From: Burkholderiaceae bacterium
GTDB taxonomy: Bacteria; Pseudomonadota; Gammaproteobacteria; Burkholderiales; Burkholderiaceae_C
Length of the DNA stretch: 60,261 bases
Assembly: GCA_017856435.1 (NCBI GenBank)
Contig: JAFMFB010000013.1
Coordinates: forward strand, 1-60,261
Direction: 5' to 3'
Every line of letters begins with the position of its first letter. Position 1 is the stretch's first letter. This document shows positions 9,902-20,136 of this stretch, piece after piece. A program made the position numbers and the translations under genes. The notes below the pieces were generated by a model. It saw only the letters and a program-made list of their open reading frames with translations. It was not told where the DNA came from and made no database searches.

Positions 9902-9930
9902 CTGCTACCAATCAGGGGAGATCTGCTCAC

Positions 9931-11460
9931 TTAACTTTCGCGACGCAAGGCTGGAAACAGAATAACGTCCCGAATGCTCGGGCTGTCGGTCAGTAGCATC
10001 ATCAGCCGGTCAATGCCAACGCCACAGCCACCTGTGGGTGGCATGCCATATTCGAGTGCGCGCACAAAGTCGTGATCGTAAAACATCGCCTCATCATCGC
10101 CGGCATCTTTGTTGGCCACTTGAGAATGAAAGCGGGCGGCTTGTTCCTCTGCATCATTGAGTTCTGAAAATCCATTCGCCATTTCGCGGCCAGTAATGTA
10201 GAGCTCAAACCGCTCGGTCACTTCTGGGTGCTTGTCGCTGGCACGGGCCAGCGGTGAAATCTCTACCGGATGTTCACAGATGAATGTAGGCTGCCAGAGT
10301 TTTTCCTCAACCACTTCTTCAAAATAGAGCACCTGCAGGCCGGCCAGGCTACGCTTGGAAAGGCGATCTTTCTCTTCACTCAGACCGAGCTTTCTGAGAG
10401 CTGAAATCAGCCAGTCCCGCTTGTCAACATTGCTGTCGGCCTCGGTGTGTTTCAGGATGGCTTCCCGAATGGTCAGACGCTCGAACGGCTTGGCCAGGTT
10501 GACCGCTTGACCGCTGTAGGCCAGTTCAAGGGTGCCGACCGAGTGCTGCGCAGCATGGCGAATCAGCCCCTCGGTAAAGGTCATGAGATCCTGGTAGTCC
10601 CAATAGGCAGCATAGAACTCCATCATCGTGAACTCAGGGTTATGCCGAACTGAAATTCCTTCGTTGCGGAAGTTGCGGTTGATCTCATAGACGCGATCGA
10701 AACCACCTACGATCAGGCGTTTGAGATAAAGCTCTGGTGCGATGCGCAGGAACATTTCCTGATCAAGCGCATTGTGATGGGTGACAAAGGGTCTGGCATT
10801 CGCACCGCCAGGAATCGGGTGCAGCATTGGGGTTTCGACTTCGAGAAAGCCATGCGACACCATGAATTCACGGATTGAGCTGACTGCCTTGCTGCGAGCC
10901 ACAAAACGCCTGCGAGCTTCTTCATCGGTCATCAGATCGACATAGCGCTGTCGGTACTTCATCTCCTGATCGTGGATGCCGTGAAACTTGTCGGGCAGGG
11001 GGCGCAGGCTTTTGGTCAACAGGCGCACGCTGTTGGCGTGAATCGACAACTCACCCGTCTTGGTCTTGAAGACCCGCCCTTCAGCGGCCACGATGTCCCC
11101 TAAATCCCAATGTTTGAAATCTTCATAGAGATCCAGACCAATATCTTCACCCTTGATGTAGATCTGAATGCGTCCACTGCTGTCCTGCAAGGTGGCAAAG
11201 CTGGCCTTGCCCATCACCCGCTTGAGCATCATGCGTCCAGACACCCGCGCCTGACTGTTTTGCTCCAGCAGTCCTTCGGCAGTCTGGCCAGCATGAGCGC
11301 TAAACAGATCGGCCGCCTGATCGGCTGGCTTGTAGTCGTTGGGAAAGGCCGGACCCCGACCCTCAGCCTGCTTCTGGCGCAGGACCTTGAGTTTGTCGCG
11401 CCGCTCTGCAATTAATTGGTTTTCGTCTTGCAAGACCGGGGGGGTGTTCTGTTCTGACAT
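9931..11460 (-). CDS. lysS: Lysyl-tRNA synthetase, class II
   Basis: Charges tRNA-Lys. 509 residues. An N-terminal OB-fold anticodon-binding domain (about residues 60-150) precedes the class II core. Motif 2 appears as [19 protein letters not shown] and motif 3 as [13 protein letters not shown]. The start is placed at the ATG at 11460 ([13 protein letters not shown]); an in-frame TTG at 11499 would add 13 residues and has no better ribosome-binding site. Convergent with the upstream gene, divergent from yggT. Confidence 0.96.
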   Translation of the reverse strand: MSEQNTPPVLQDENQLIAERRDKLKVLRQKQAEGRGPAFPNDYKPADQAADLFSAHAGQTAEGLLEQNSQARVSGRMMLKRVMGKASFATLQDSSGRIQIYIKGEDIGLDLYEDFKHWDLGDIVAAEGRVFKTKTGELSIHANSVRLLTKSLRPLPDKFHGIHDQEMKYRQRYVDLMTDEEARRRFVARSKAVSSIREFMVSHGFLEVETPMLHPIPGGANARPFVTHHNALDQEMFLRIAPELYLKRLIVGGFDRVYEINRNFRNEGISVRHNPEFTMMEFYAAYWDYQDLMTFTEGLIRHAAQHSVGTLELAYSGQAVNLAKPFERLTIREAILKHTEADSNVDKRDWLISALRKLGLSEEKDRLSKRSLAGLQVLYFEEVVEEKLWQPTFICEHPVEISPLARASDKHPEVTERFELYITGREMANGFSELNDAEEQAARFHSQVANKDAGDDEAMFYDHDFVRALEYGMPPTGGCGVGIDRLMMLLTDSPSIRDVILFPALRRES

Positions 11461-11550
11461 TGCTTGGTGTGGGGCAGACTGCCCATTGTTAGAGATCAAA
11501 AGCCGCTATTTTAATGAGGCTATCATTGAGCCAAGTATTGACCTGTCATC

Positions 11551-12111
11551 ATGCTATTTCAAATATTCTCACTGTTGCTTGAGGTTCTGGCCGGAGTTCT
11601 TGGCGGTGCATGTCTGCTACGCCTTTACATGCACTACCTGCGCATTCCTTTATCTGGCAGAGCGGGCAATCCTTTGGGGCGTTTCGTGACGGGCCTGACC
11701 GACTGGCTGGTTCTTCCCCTGCGTCGTCTGGTGCCGGCCAAGGGCCCATGGGATACGGCCAGCCTGCTGGGCGCACTGCTGGTCGAGTTGGCGCAGTATT
11801 CTTTTCTGTGGGTCCTGTCGGGTGCCACGATGAGTTATGGACTTGTGTTGTACCTGGCTTTCTTCGGCTTGATCCGGCTCTTGATATCTGGTCTGACCGG
11901 ATTGGTGATTGTCCATGCCTTGCTTTCCTGGTTGCAGGCACGCAGTGTCTTGTCAGACATGCTTGATCGCCTGGTATCACCGCTCTTGCGACCTATCAGG
12001 CGCATCATTCCCTCTATCGGGGGGATTGATCTGTCACCTTTGATTTTTCTGGTCGTGCTGCAGATTGCCTCGATCATATTGAGCAATCTGCAAGGTTCGG
12101 CACTGCGGTAG
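11551..12111 (+). CDS. yggT: YggT family integral membrane protein
   Basis: Function not firmly established; the family is linked to cell-envelope and division or osmotic phenotypes. 186 residues containing two copies of the YGGT repeat, each with paired hydrophobic segments. The first covers about residues 5-95 (RIPLSGRAGNPLGRFV-like region, PLRRLVPA), the second about 100-185 (SPLLRPIRRIIPSIGGIDLSP). The second repeat carries the conserved PxRRxIPxxGGxDxSP box. Ends in a short gap facing the convergent accD. Confidence 0.88.
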   Translation: MLFQIFSLLLEVLAGVLGGACLLRLYMHYLRIPLSGRAGNPLGRFVTGLTDWLVLPLRRLVPAKGPWDTASLLGALLVELAQYSFLWVLSGATMSYGLVLYLAFFGLIRLLISGLTGLVIVHALLSWLQARSVLSDMLDRLVSPLLRPIRRIIPSIGGIDLSPLIFLVVLQIASIILSNLQGSALR

Positions 12112-12165
12112 GCTGTCTGGGCCCAGGCCAGGGGCGTCGCCCTCAGTTCTCAGGAGACGGTTCTG

Positions 12166-13038
12166 TCAGATGACGGCATCGGCCGGCAGACGCTGCAACA
12201 TTCCTAGGGCTGCAGCCACGGTCTTGCGCAGTTCACGTCGGTCGCAAATCATATCAACCGCGCCCTTTTGTTGCAGAAATTCAGCTCGCTGAAAGCCTTC
12301 GGGGAGCTTCACCCGGACTGTGGATTCGATCACACGGGGTCCGGCAAATCCGATCAGTGCCTTGGGTTCGGCAATGACAAGATCTCCGAGAAAGGCAAAG
12401 CCGGCACTCACGCCTCCCATGGTTGGATCGGTCAAGATGCTTATGTAGGGCAAGCCCTTTTTTGAAAGTCGGGTCAAAGCTGCATTGGTTTTGGCCATCT
12501 GCATCAGGGATAGAAGACCCTCTTGCATGCGGGCACCACCGGTTGCAGTAAAACAGATGAAGGGTACTTTCTGTTCGATCGCAGCTTGCACGCCACGAGC
12601 GAAGCGTTCCCCAACCACTGAGCCCATCGATCCGCCCATGAAGCTGAATTCAAAGCAGGCAGCGACCACACTGATGCCATGCACCGCACCGCCTTGGACC
12701 ACCAGCGCATCGGTTTCACCCGTATCTTCAAGAGCCTCTTTCAGTCGTTCGGGGTATTTACGGCTGTCCTTGAACTTCAGCGCGTCAACAGGGATGACTT
12801 CCTGACCAATTTCATAGCGACCTTCAGGGTCAAGAAAGGTATCCAGCCTGGCACGCGCACCGATTCGGTGGTGGTGGCCGCAACCTGGGCATACATTCTG
12901 GTTTTGTGCCAGGTCATTTTTGTAGAGAACAGCCTCACAGCTTGGGCACTTGATCCAGAGCCCTTCAGGCACGCTTCGCCTTTCAGCCGGATCGGTGTGC
13001 TGAATTTTTGGCGGCAGCAGCTTTTCAAGCCAACTCAT
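12166..13038 (-). CDS. accD: Acetyl-CoA carboxylase carboxyltransferase subunit beta
   Basis: Beta subunit of the carboxyltransferase that makes malonyl-CoA for fatty-acid synthesis. 290 residues. An N-terminal four-Cys zinc ribbon is visible as CPSCEAVL and CPGCGHHH (about residues 30-60). The crotonase-like core includes the [12 protein letters not shown] oxyanion region. Last gene of the trp-accD run, about 40 nt after trpA; trpA-accD is a common proteobacterial arrangement. The partner accA is not in the window. Confidence 0.96.
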   Translation of the reverse strand: MSWLEKLLPPKIQHTDPAERRSVPEGLWIKCPSCEAVLYKNDLAQNQNVCPGCGHHHRIGARARLDTFLDPEGRYEIGQEVIPVDALKFKDSRKYPERLKEALEDTGETDALVVQGGAVHGISVVAACFEFSFMGGSMGSVVGERFARGVQAAIEQKVPFICFTATGGARMQEGLLSLMQMAKTNAALTRLSKKGLPYISILTDPTMGGVSAGFAFLGDLVIAEPKALIGFAGPRVIESTVRVKLPEGFQRAEFLQQKGAVDMICDRRELRKTVAAALGMLQRLPADAVI

Positions 13039-13077
13039 GATGCAGTTCCTTCATGGTCTCGGGGTGGCGGTTGATGA

Positions 13078-13896
13078 TTATGCGTCCAGAGCAACACGAA
13101 TTTCTTTGAGAAAGCCCGCTGCTACATCAACCACCCGCTCGCGGGGAAGATCATTTATCAACTGGATGATACGACTGCCAATCACAACGGCATCCGCCAC
13201 CCGCCCTACCGCCTTGGCACTGTCGGCGTCCCGAATTCCAAACCCAACCCCGACGGGTACTTTTACATGTTGACGAATTCTTGGCAACATGGCTTCAACT
13301 GAGCTAGTGTCCAGGGTTCCGGCACCAGTCACACCTTTTAGCGACACATAGTAGACATAGCCACTGGCAATTGTGGCGACCTGGGCCATGCGTTCATCGG
13401 TGGAGGTTGGGGCAAGCAGAAAGATCAGGTCGAGGTCATGCGATTTCAGTGCAGCGGCGAATTCGGCGCATTCTTCAGGAGGGTAGTCCACCACCAGCAC
13501 ACCGTCCACGCCCGCGGCGGCTGCATCGCGTGCGAATGCGTTGTCGGCTGTAGCGGTATTTTGCTGGTTGTAACGCTCAATTGGATTGGCGTATCCCATC
13601 AACACGACAGGGGTGCTGTTGTTGGATTTTCGAAAGGTCCTGACCATCTCCAGGACCTGTCGCAGGCCAATGCCTGCAGCCAATGCCTTGTCACCGGCAG
13701 CCTGAATCACGGGTCCATCTGCACTGGGATCGGAGAAAGGTACGCCAAGCTCGATCACATCTGCGCCAGCTGCCACCATGCCCAGCATCAATTCAGGCGT
13801 GATGTCGGGAAACGGGAAGCCTGCAGTGACAAACGGGATCAGTGCCTTTCGCTTTTGCGATTGCAGCTGTTTGAAGGTGGAGGCTATCCGGCTCAT
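13078..13896 (-). CDS. trpA: Tryptophan synthase alpha subunit
   Basis: Cleaves indole-3-glycerol phosphate to indole and glyceraldehyde 3-phosphate, passing indole to TrpB. 272 residues. The catalytic Glu and Asp lie in [17 protein letters not shown]. The start is ATG at 13896 ([12 protein letters not shown]), overlapping the trpB stop (ATGA); the frame is open further upstream only inside trpB. Phosphate-binding glycines appear in [12 protein letters not shown]. Confidence 0.96.
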   Translation of the reverse strand: MSRIASTFKQLQSQKRKALIPFVTAGFPFPDITPELMLGMVAAGADVIELGVPFSDPSADGPVIQAAGDKALAAGIGLRQVLEMVRTFRKSNNSTPVVLMGYANPIERYNQQNTATADNAFARDAAAAGVDGVLVVDYPPEECAEFAAALKSHDLDLIFLLAPTSTDERMAQVATIASGYVYYVSLKGVTGAGTLDTSSVEAMLPRIRQHVKVPVGVGFGIRDADSAKAVGRVADAVVIGSRIIQLINDLPRERVVDVAAGFLKEIRVALDA

Positions 13897-15179
13897 TTCA
13901 TGAACTCCACTTTCTGATCCATACCGCCTTTGACGGCCTGACCTCGACAACTGGGGCGGCAATAGAAGTCAGCGTGGCTAAGGTCTGCCACGGTGCCGAT
14001 GTCCTTGTCGCCTCTGCCAGACAGATTGACCAGAATGGACTGGTCCGAGCGCAGTGTCTTGGCCAATTTCATGGCATGGGCAATCGCGTGGCTGGATTCC
14101 AGGGCTGGAATGATGCCTTCGGTGCGGCAGGTGTAATGGAAAGCTTGCAGGGCTTCGGCATCGGTGATCCCCACATATTCGGCCCGTCCAATATCCTTGA
14201 GGTAGGCATGCTCTGGGCCGACACCCGGGTAATCGAGCCCAGCACTGATGCTATGGGTTTCCGTCACCTGACCATCCTGGTTCTGCAAGACATAGGTTCG
14301 GTTGCCATGCAGCACACCTGGGCTGCCCCGCTCCAATGAAGCAGAGTGTTTGCCGCTGTCCAGTCCCTCACCGGCGGCTTCTACGCCAATAAGGCGGGTC
14401 TGGTCATGACGAATATAAGGGTAGAAGATGCCCATGGCATTGCTGCCACCTCCCACGGCGGCCACAACCGCGTCGGGTTGTGGCGAGTTGCAACCTGCGC
14501 GCTTGAGCATTTCTGGCATCTGAACCAGACATTCCTCACCAATCACGCTCTGAAAGTCTCGCACCATCATCGGATAGGGATGTGGGCCAGCCACCGTACC
14601 GATGATGTAGAACGTGTTGTCCACGTTGGCAACCCAGTCGCGCATCGCTTCGTTCAAGGCATCCTTCAGGGTTTTGGAGCCCGATTCGACCGGTATGACA
14701 GTGGCGCCCAGCAGCTTCATGCGGTACACATTGGGGCTTTGCCGTTTGACGTCTTCAATGCCCATGTAGACCACGCATTCAAGCCCGTAGCGGGCGCAGA
14801 TCGTGGCGGTGGCAACGCCGTGCTGGCCGGCACCGGTCTCTGCAATGATCCGAGTCTTGCCCATGCGTCGTGCCAGCATGGCCTGGCCGATGGTGTTGTT
14901 TATTTTGTGGGCACCGGTATGGTTCAGATCCTCGCGTTTGAGAAAGATCTGGGCGCCGCCTTGTTCACGACTCATGCGGGCTGCGTGGTAGATCGGCGAG
15001 GGGCGGCCGACAAAGTGGGCCAGTTCGTATTTGAACTCGGCTAAAAATTCAGGGTCTTGCTGGTATTTGGCGTAGGCAGCCTTCAACTGATTGACCGCCT
15101 GGGTCAAGGTCTCGCTGATGAAACTTCCGCCATAGATACCGAAATGTCCGGTCGGATCGGGTTGCTGATATTCAAACAT
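13893..15179 (-). CDS. trpB: Tryptophan synthase beta subunit
   Basis: PLP-dependent condensation of indole with serine to tryptophan. 428 residues. The PLP Lys lies in [15 protein letters not shown] and the phosphate loop in [13 protein letters not shown]. The start is ATG at 15179 ([14 protein letters not shown]), which overlaps the end of trpF; the frame upstream is trpF shadow. The C-terminus is about 20-30 residues longer than usual, a tail after GRGDKDIG that contains two Cys (YCRPSC). Confidence 0.96.
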   Translation of the reverse strand: MFEYQQPDPTGHFGIYGGSFISETLTQAVNQLKAAYAKYQQDPEFLAEFKYELAHFVGRPSPIYHAARMSREQGGAQIFLKREDLNHTGAHKINNTIGQAMLARRMGKTRIIAETGAGQHGVATATICARYGLECVVYMGIEDVKRQSPNVYRMKLLGATVIPVESGSKTLKDALNEAMRDWVANVDNTFYIIGTVAGPHPYPMMVRDFQSVIGEECLVQMPEMLKRAGCNSPQPDAVVAAVGGGSNAMGIFYPYIRHDQTRLIGVEAAGEGLDSGKHSASLERGSPGVLHGNRTYVLQNQDGQVTETHSISAGLDYPGVGPEHAYLKDIGRAEYVGITDAEALQAFHYTCRTEGIIPALESSHAIAHAMKLAKTLRSDQSILVNLSGRGDKDIGTVADLSHADFYCRPSCRGQAVKGGMDQKVEFMK

Positions 15180-15855
15180 GGTGGGCCTGGTCTGCGGCGC
15201 GTACTGCCGCAATGAACTGATTGATTTTGACGGCGTCCTTGATGCCTTTAGCGGACTCGACGCCGGAACTTACGTCAACGGCCAGCGATTTACCGCGGGA
15301 CCGCAATTGCAAGATGCCAGCGGTCACGTTTGCAGGCGTGAGCCCACCACTTAAGACGAGGTGAGAGTTGACGCTTGGTGGTAGATGTGACCATTCGAAT
15401 GTTTTGCCGCTGCCACCAAAACCTTCCGCCAGGGTGTCAAGAAGGATGGCCTGAGCTGCTGCGTAATCCTGGGCGTATTTTACGAGGTCAAAACCCCTAC
15501 CGGCGGGGCCGGCAGGAATTCGTGCGGCACGCAAAAACGGGTATTCCTGAGCCAGCGTCAGACATTGTTCAGGAGACTCATCACCATGAAACTGTAAAAG
15601 GGCGTTGGGTATCCGCTGACAGGCGCTGCGAACCTGCTCGGCTGATGCATTCACAAACAACAGAACCGGGGTCACAAAAGGAGAGAGACGCTGAGCCAGG
15701 GCGGCAGCCCGATCAGCTGAGACAAACCGCGGGCTTTTTTCGAACATCACAAATCCAACCGCATCGGCTCCAGCAATCACCGCCGCATCCACATCCTCTT
15801 CTCGTGTCAGGCCGCAAATCTTGACCCGGGTGCGCGTAGCTTCAGAGCCGGTCAT
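15172..15855 (-). CDS. trpF: Phosphoribosylanthranilate isomerase
   Basis: Isomerises N-(5'-phosphoribosyl)anthranilate in tryptophan synthesis. 227 residues from the ATG at 15855. The catalytic Cys is in [12 protein letters not shown] and the Asp in [10 protein letters not shown]. The start is uncertain: in-frame ATG (15903) and TTG (15924) codons would add a Pro/Ser-rich N-terminus encoded partly by a nine-base homopolymer (15867-15875), and none of the three has a clear ribosome-binding site. The end overlaps trpB by 8 nt. Confidence 0.94.
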   Translation of the reverse strand: MTGSEATRTRVKICGLTREEDVDAAVIAGADAVGFVMFEKSPRFVSADRAAALAQRLSPFVTPVLLFVNASAEQVRSACQRIPNALLQFHGDESPEQCLTLAQEYPFLRAARIPAGPAGRGFDLVKYAQDYAAAQAILLDTLAEGFGGSGKTFEWSHLPPSVNSHLVLSGGLTPANVTAGILQLRSRGKSLAVDVSSGVESAKGIKDAVKINQFIAAVRAADQAHHV

Positions 15856-15933
15856 TAAATCGGCTTGGGGGGGGGAGGAGGGCGGGGCGGAAAAGGGTCG
15901 CATGGGTGAAGAGCTTATCGTCAATCCCTGGGA

Positions 15934-16719
15934 TCAAGGCAGCCAATCATACGCAGGTGAGGATTCCGGCAGCCCCCAGCTTGGATCGTAGCGCGGCCCG
16001 AGGAAGTAGAGTCCGTCGGCAGCAAAAGTCGGAGCGGCTGCATCCCGGCTTCGTGCGGCAATCACTTCGGCCATCCACTCCGGCGGGTATTTGCCCTGGC
16101 CGATGGCGATCAGGCACCCCATGATATTTCGAATCATGTGGTGCAAAAATGCATTCGCTTCAAAATCAAAACGCCAATAGGCACCGCGTTGTCTGATGTC
16201 AAGGTGCATCAGCGTTTTGACGGGTGACAGTGCCTGGCAGGCAGAGGCACGCAGGGACGTGAAGTCATGCTCACCCAATAAATGCTGGGTGGCTTGTTGC
16301 ATCGATTGCAGGTTCAGTGCTTGAAATACCCAACCCACGCGATGGGCGTCAATGCTGGGGCGAACCGGTGACTCAAGCAACAGGTAAGCGTAACGACGCG
16401 AGACGGCGCTGGCCCGGCAATGAAATTCGACGGGTACACGTCGCGCCCATTGCACTGCCATATCCTTGGGCAAATAACTGTTGGCCCCGCGAACCCAGGC
16501 AAATTCGGCTCGGTCGATGTCTGTGTCGAAATGCACCACCTGCATCAGACCGTGAACTCCGGCATCGGTACGACCGGCGCACAAGGTGGGAATTCGATTT
16601 CCCCCGGTGAACTTTCCAAGGGCCAGTTCAAGCTGGTCCTGCACAGTTTGGCCAGATGGTTGACTTTGCCAACCATCGTAATTGAAGCCGTCGTAACTTA
16701 CGCCCAGCGCTATCCTCAT
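15934..16719 (-). CDS. truA: tRNA pseudouridine(38-40) synthase
   Basis: Makes pseudouridine at positions 38-40 of the tRNA anticodon stem. 261 residues. The catalytic Asp lies in CAGRTDAGVHG and the conserved FLHHMIRNIMG occurs in the C-terminal half. The start is ATG at 16719 (MRIALGVSYDGFNYDGWQSQ, family N-terminus); about 40 upstream in-frame residues are fimV shadow. It sits between fimV and trpF, the normal betaproteobacterial order. Confidence 0.95.
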   Translation of the reverse strand: MRIALGVSYDGFNYDGWQSQPSGQTVQDQLELALGKFTGGNRIPTLCAGRTDAGVHGLMQVVHFDTDIDRAEFAWVRGANSYLPKDMAVQWARRVPVEFHCRASAVSRRYAYLLLESPVRPSIDAHRVGWVFQALNLQSMQQATQHLLGEHDFTSLRASACQALSPVKTLMHLDIRQRGAYWRFDFEANAFLHHMIRNIMGCLIAIGQGKYPPEWMAEVIAARSRDAAAPTFAADGLYFLGPRYDPSWGLPESSPAYDWLP

Positions 16720-16744
16720 GGATTGAACCTGAATCGGCTTTTCA

Positions 16745-18643
16745 TCATCCCAGTTGGTCCAGGGCAGACCTGGCCTTGAGGGCCAGATCACCCTGAGCCT
16801 GAGCGAGGACTTCCTCCAGAAGCAGGCGAGCTCCCTGCAGATCACCTATCGCCTTGTATTCTTCAGCCAAAGCCATTTTGACGCGACAGGCTTCATCGGA
16901 TGGCGCCTCAAGTGGAGGGAGCTGTTCGAGTTCCAGATTGATCGAATTCAGATCAAACGCCACGGGTAAGCCGGCAGGGGGTGACGCTAGCGATTCGGTC
17001 GGTTCTATGGATTCAGGTGCGCTGACGGCCGAAGCTTTTGGGCCCACATCAGGTGGTTGGGACTCGTCCAGAGAGAGGCGAAGACCAGAGTCGACTGCTG
17101 CTTTGCCGTCTTCTGGCGCTGAAAACGGAGTCCTGGCGTGGGGCGCAGCACTGACAGCGTCCGCCAGATTCACTTCCTGTGCAGTGTTTTCCATCGTAGC
17201 GCCTTGCAGGGCTCGAGTCAGTGAGACATCGTTGGCTTGAGCACGGTGTTGCGCCCGGAAAAAAGCCAGACTTGCCAGCAGGACAACCAGCAAGCCAGTC
17301 GCCAGCAGGACAAAATCAGATGAGGCAATTTTTTCGATCAGGGAGACGGGCACGGACGGCCCAGGTTGGGGGATAGGTTGTGACTCAGGCTGTGCGGGTG
17401 ATGGCTTGCCCGGCTCCTGACTTGGCATTTGGGAAATCTCAGCGCTGAGTTTTTTCAGTGCCTCGATGTTCTTGCTGAGCGCATCGGCCTGGCGCTCATT
17501 CTCCTGTTGGTTGCCCTGGCGAATGAGTTCATCTTCCGTAGATTTTTCAGTGATTTCAGGCTTCGCCAGGGTCAATTTGTCACCCGGAGCGGTGGCTGCT
17601 TTTTTGTCTTCCACCTGGGCTTGCAGGTTGCCGCTGGTCTCTCTCTGGTTGGTGACGGGGGGAACTTGGGGTAATTTTTCGGCCAGCCTGCTACGGTATT
17701 CATTGAAGTCACTGGTTTGTGCCTTGACCATGCGGCTGGCCTCAATGGCATCGGTTCTCTGGGCCAGTTGACGATCCGGGATATTGAGAACTGCCCCGGA
17801 CTTGATCCGGTTGACATTGCCATCGATAAAGGCTTCAGGATTGGTTTCAAGCAGGGCAACCAACATCTGGTCCAGTGAAACCGAGGCGTATTGGTAAGTT
17901 TTGGCAATGGCGCCTGCCGTATCACCTGACTTCACGGTGATTCGCTGCTGGGATGCAGCCTGTGCGTTGCTGGTTTGGGTTGGGGTGGTGTTGGCCCGCG
18001 CAGTGTCAGATGGCTTGGGCGTGGCAGGGGCAGGACTGGTCTGAGCCACAGGGGCTGGCGCGGATGTAGGCGGGCTTGCTGGTGCAGGAACCGGCGCAAT
18101 GGGGAGCTTTGCTGCATCTCCCACAGACGGCACTGCAGTTGCCGGTGCTGGCGGATTGGGGGTCGCGGTTGGGGGGGTGACTGGTAAGACCGGTCGTTGT
18201 GCCACTTGAACTTGCGGCAGATCGCGACGTTTGTCGGGAACCAGCACGGTGTAGCCACGAACAGAGCGACTGTCACTGACATGAACCTCAACGATCAAAT
18301 CGACATAGGTGCTGTTGATCGGGCTTTTACCGCTCAGTTTGAGCACGCTACGAAAATCACGCTTTTCCAGCGTGATCTGCAAGTTGTCCAGTTCCCTCAA
18401 ATACAGAAGACCAACCGCTCGAAAAGTGGCGGGGGCTGCGAGGGAGGGTTTCAAATTGAGGGCATCGGTATCGGTCAGCCCAGGCAAATCAATTTCAGCC
18501 TGAAGCGGTTCGCCCAGGGCAGAAAGCACATCTATGCGCCCCAAGGCCACCAGCGCCAGGGCTGTGTTGCAGGCCAACCCGAAGCACAGGGCCAAGGTCA
18601 GCTTGGTTATCAGGTGCAGCCAGGACGATGCAAGGTGATGCAA
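16745..18643 (-). CDS. fimV: FimV-like polar/pilus assembly protein with LysM domain
   Basis: FimV homologues act at the cell pole in type IV pilus assembly and signalling. 632 residues. An N-terminal signal or membrane segment (about 10-30) is followed by the FimV N-terminal domain (LGRIDVLSALGEPLQAEIDL). A long Pro/Ala linker (about 150-230) leads to a LysM peptidoglycan-binding region (ITVKSGDTAGAIAKTYQYAS, about 235-290). A glutamine/glutamate-rich stretch, one membrane segment (FVLLATGLLVVLLASLAFF) and a C-terminal FimV/TPR-like motif (GDLQGARLLLEEVL) complete it. The only start giving the conserved N-terminus is a TTG at 18643 with GGAG about 10 nt upstream. No other pilus genes are in the window. 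Confidence 0.9.
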   Translation of the reverse strand: MHHLASSWLHLITKLTLALCFGLACNTALALVALGRIDVLSALGEPLQAEIDLPGLTDTDALNLKPSLAAPATFRAVGLLYLRELDNLQITLEKRDFRSVLKLSGKSPINSTYVDLIVEVHVSDSRSVRGYTVLVPDKRRDLPQVQVAQRPVLPVTPPTATPNPPAPATAVPSVGDAAKLPIAPVPAPASPPTSAPAPVAQTSPAPATPKPSDTARANTTPTQTSNAQAASQQRITVKSGDTAGAIAKTYQYASVSLDQMLVALLETNPEAFIDGNVNRIKSGAVLNIPDRQLAQRTDAIEASRMVKAQTSDFNEYRSRLAEKLPQVPPVTNQRETSGNLQAQVEDKKAATAPGDKLTLAKPEITEKSTEDELIRQGNQQENERQADALSKNIEALKKLSAEISQMPSQEPGKPSPAQPESQPIPQPGPSVPVSLIEKIASSDFVLLATGLLVVLLASLAFFRAQHRAQANDVSLTRALQGATMENTAQEVNLADAVSAAPHARTPFSAPEDGKAAVDSGLRLSLDESQPPDVGPKASAVSAPESIEPTESLASPPAGLPVAFDLNSINLELEQLPPLEAPSDEACRVKMALAEEYKAIGDLQGARLLLEEVLAQAQGDLALKARSALDQLG

Positions 18644-18688
18644 TTTTGGAGGTCTCCGATGCCTCGACTTTAGGTTGGTTACGGTTGG

Positions 18689-19819
18689 TTAATTCTGCAA
18701 GAGTATGCGCAACATGCGCCGCAAAGGCTCAGCAGCTCCCCATAGCAACTGGTCGCCAACGGTAAAGGCCCCAAGGTAGTCATTCCCCATAGCCAGTTTG
18801 TGCAGGCGACCCACTGGAATGCTCAGGGTGCCAGTGACAGCGGCAGGTGTCAATTCGCGCTCGGTGATTTCACGTTCATTGGGGATTACCTTGACCCACT
18901 GGTTGCCCTTGGCAATGATATCGGACACCTCATCCAGAGGGACATCCTTCCTGAGTTTGATGGTCAAGCCCTGGCTATGGCATCGCATGGCGCCTATGCG
19001 CACGCACAGTCCGTCAATCGGAATCGATCCGGCGCTGCGGAAAGCCGGGTTGCCCAGGATCTTGTTGCACTCGGCGCCACCCTTCCACTCTTCCTTGCTC
19101 TGGCCATGTTCAACCGGAACATCGATCCAGGGAATCAGGCTGCCTGCCAGGGCTGTATTGCGAAAGTTCTTGGTTGGAAAGGAGGCATCACGCATGGTGG
19201 CAGCGACTTTGCGATCGATATCCAGGATCGCTGAGGCTGGGTCGGCCAGTTCGGACTTCACAGCATCGTGCAGCGCCCCCATTTGCGAGAGTAACTCGCG
19301 CATGTTCTGTGCCCCGGCGCCGGATGCGGCCTGGTAAGTCATGGCAGATATCCACTCGACCAAATTGTGCTGGAACAAGCCTCCCATGCCCATAAGCATC
19401 AGGCTGACGGTGCAGTTGCCGCCGATCCAGTTCTTACCGCCTTTAGATAGGGCCTGGTCGATCACATGGCGATTGACCGGGTCCAGGATGATCACGGCGT
19501 CTTCGGCCATGCGCAGCGATGAGGCCGCGTCAATCCAGTGGCCGCTCCATCCGGCGGCTCGCAGTTTTGGGTAAACCTCTTTGGTGTAGTCGCCTCCCTG
19601 ACAGGTGACGATGATTTCACAGCGCCTCAAGGCGTCAATGTTGTGGGCGTCCTGCAGTGTGGTCTCATTCTTGGCCATCGCCGGGGCTTTACCGCCGGTA
19701 TTGGACGTAGAAAAGAACACCGGCTCGATCAGGTCAAAGTCCTTTTCCTGAACCATACGATCAAGGAGGACGGAACCCACCATTCCGCGCCAGCCAACCA
19801 AACCTACCAACTTGCTCAT
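18689..19819 (-). CDS. asd: Aspartate-semialdehyde dehydrogenase
   Basis: NADPH-dependent reduction of aspartyl phosphate, the branch point to lysine/diaminopimelate, threonine and methionine. 376 residues. The nucleotide-binding start is [17 protein letters not shown], the catalytic Cys is in [15 protein letters not shown], and the active-site His/Arg are in [18 protein letters not shown]. The start is ATG at 19819 with a good GGAAGGGG site upstream. Between leuB and fimV, as in other Burkholderiales. Confidence 0.97.
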   Translation of the reverse strand: MSKLVGLVGWRGMVGSVLLDRMVQEKDFDLIEPVFFSTSNTGGKAPAMAKNETTLQDAHNIDALRRCEIIVTCQGGDYTKEVYPKLRAAGWSGHWIDAASSLRMAEDAVIILDPVNRHVIDQALSKGGKNWIGGNCTVSLMLMGMGGLFQHNLVEWISAMTYQAASGAGAQNMRELLSQMGALHDAVKSELADPASAILDIDRKVAATMRDASFPTKNFRNTALAGSLIPWIDVPVEHGQSKEEWKGGAECNKILGNPAFRSAGSIPIDGLCVRIGAMRCHSQGLTIKLRKDVPLDEVSDIIAKGNQWVKVIPNEREITERELTPAAVTGTLSIPVGRLHKLAMGNDYLGAFTVGDQLLWGAAEPLRRMLRILLQN

Positions 19820-20136
19820 TTCAGGGCCCCTTCCAATTCAAATAATCAGCGCCAAACCTGACTGCTTGCCCGGCTCGTCAGGCCGGTAAGGGCACAAGAC
19901 GGACCGGAGCCGGGTCAGGCTTTAGTGGTCGTGGATTTGATAAATTTTGCGCGTGCAAATCCGCCGGTCAATAGGACAGCAGCGGCGTTCCGCGGGAACT
20001 TGCGAGCGGCAAACATGGGGCAATTGTAGCGGATGGGCTGGATCCGGCTGATCGGCAAAGGACCGCCCCCTGGCGCAGGATTGAGGGCATTCAGCCCATA
20101 CCGCCCTGGGTCTTGCAAGCCCTGACTATTCTTCGA
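19820..20136. other. 317-bp gap between leuB and asd without a convincing gene
   Basis: Contains a minus-strand ORF of 67 codons (19915-20118) with no start signal or recognisable product, which I do not call. A TACAAT (-10-like) lies on the minus strand at 20023-20028 without a good -35. A GC-rich inverted repeat CCGGC...GCCGG occurs near 19870-19890 with no T run. Most likely the asd promoter and 5' untranslated region. Confidence 0.5.

Noticed and set aside
9896-9917. Bidirectional terminator between the iron-permease-family gene and lysS
   Set aside because: Only a 6-bp stem and no T run on either strand.
14346-15044. 232-codon plus-strand ORF
   Set aside because: Entirely antisense to trpB, whose active-site motifs are intact; a shadow frame in GC-rich coding DNA.
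19915-20118. 67-codon minus-strand ORF between leuB and asd
   Set aside because: No start signal, low-complexity Pro/Gly and basic composition, no recognised family; more likely the asd leader.
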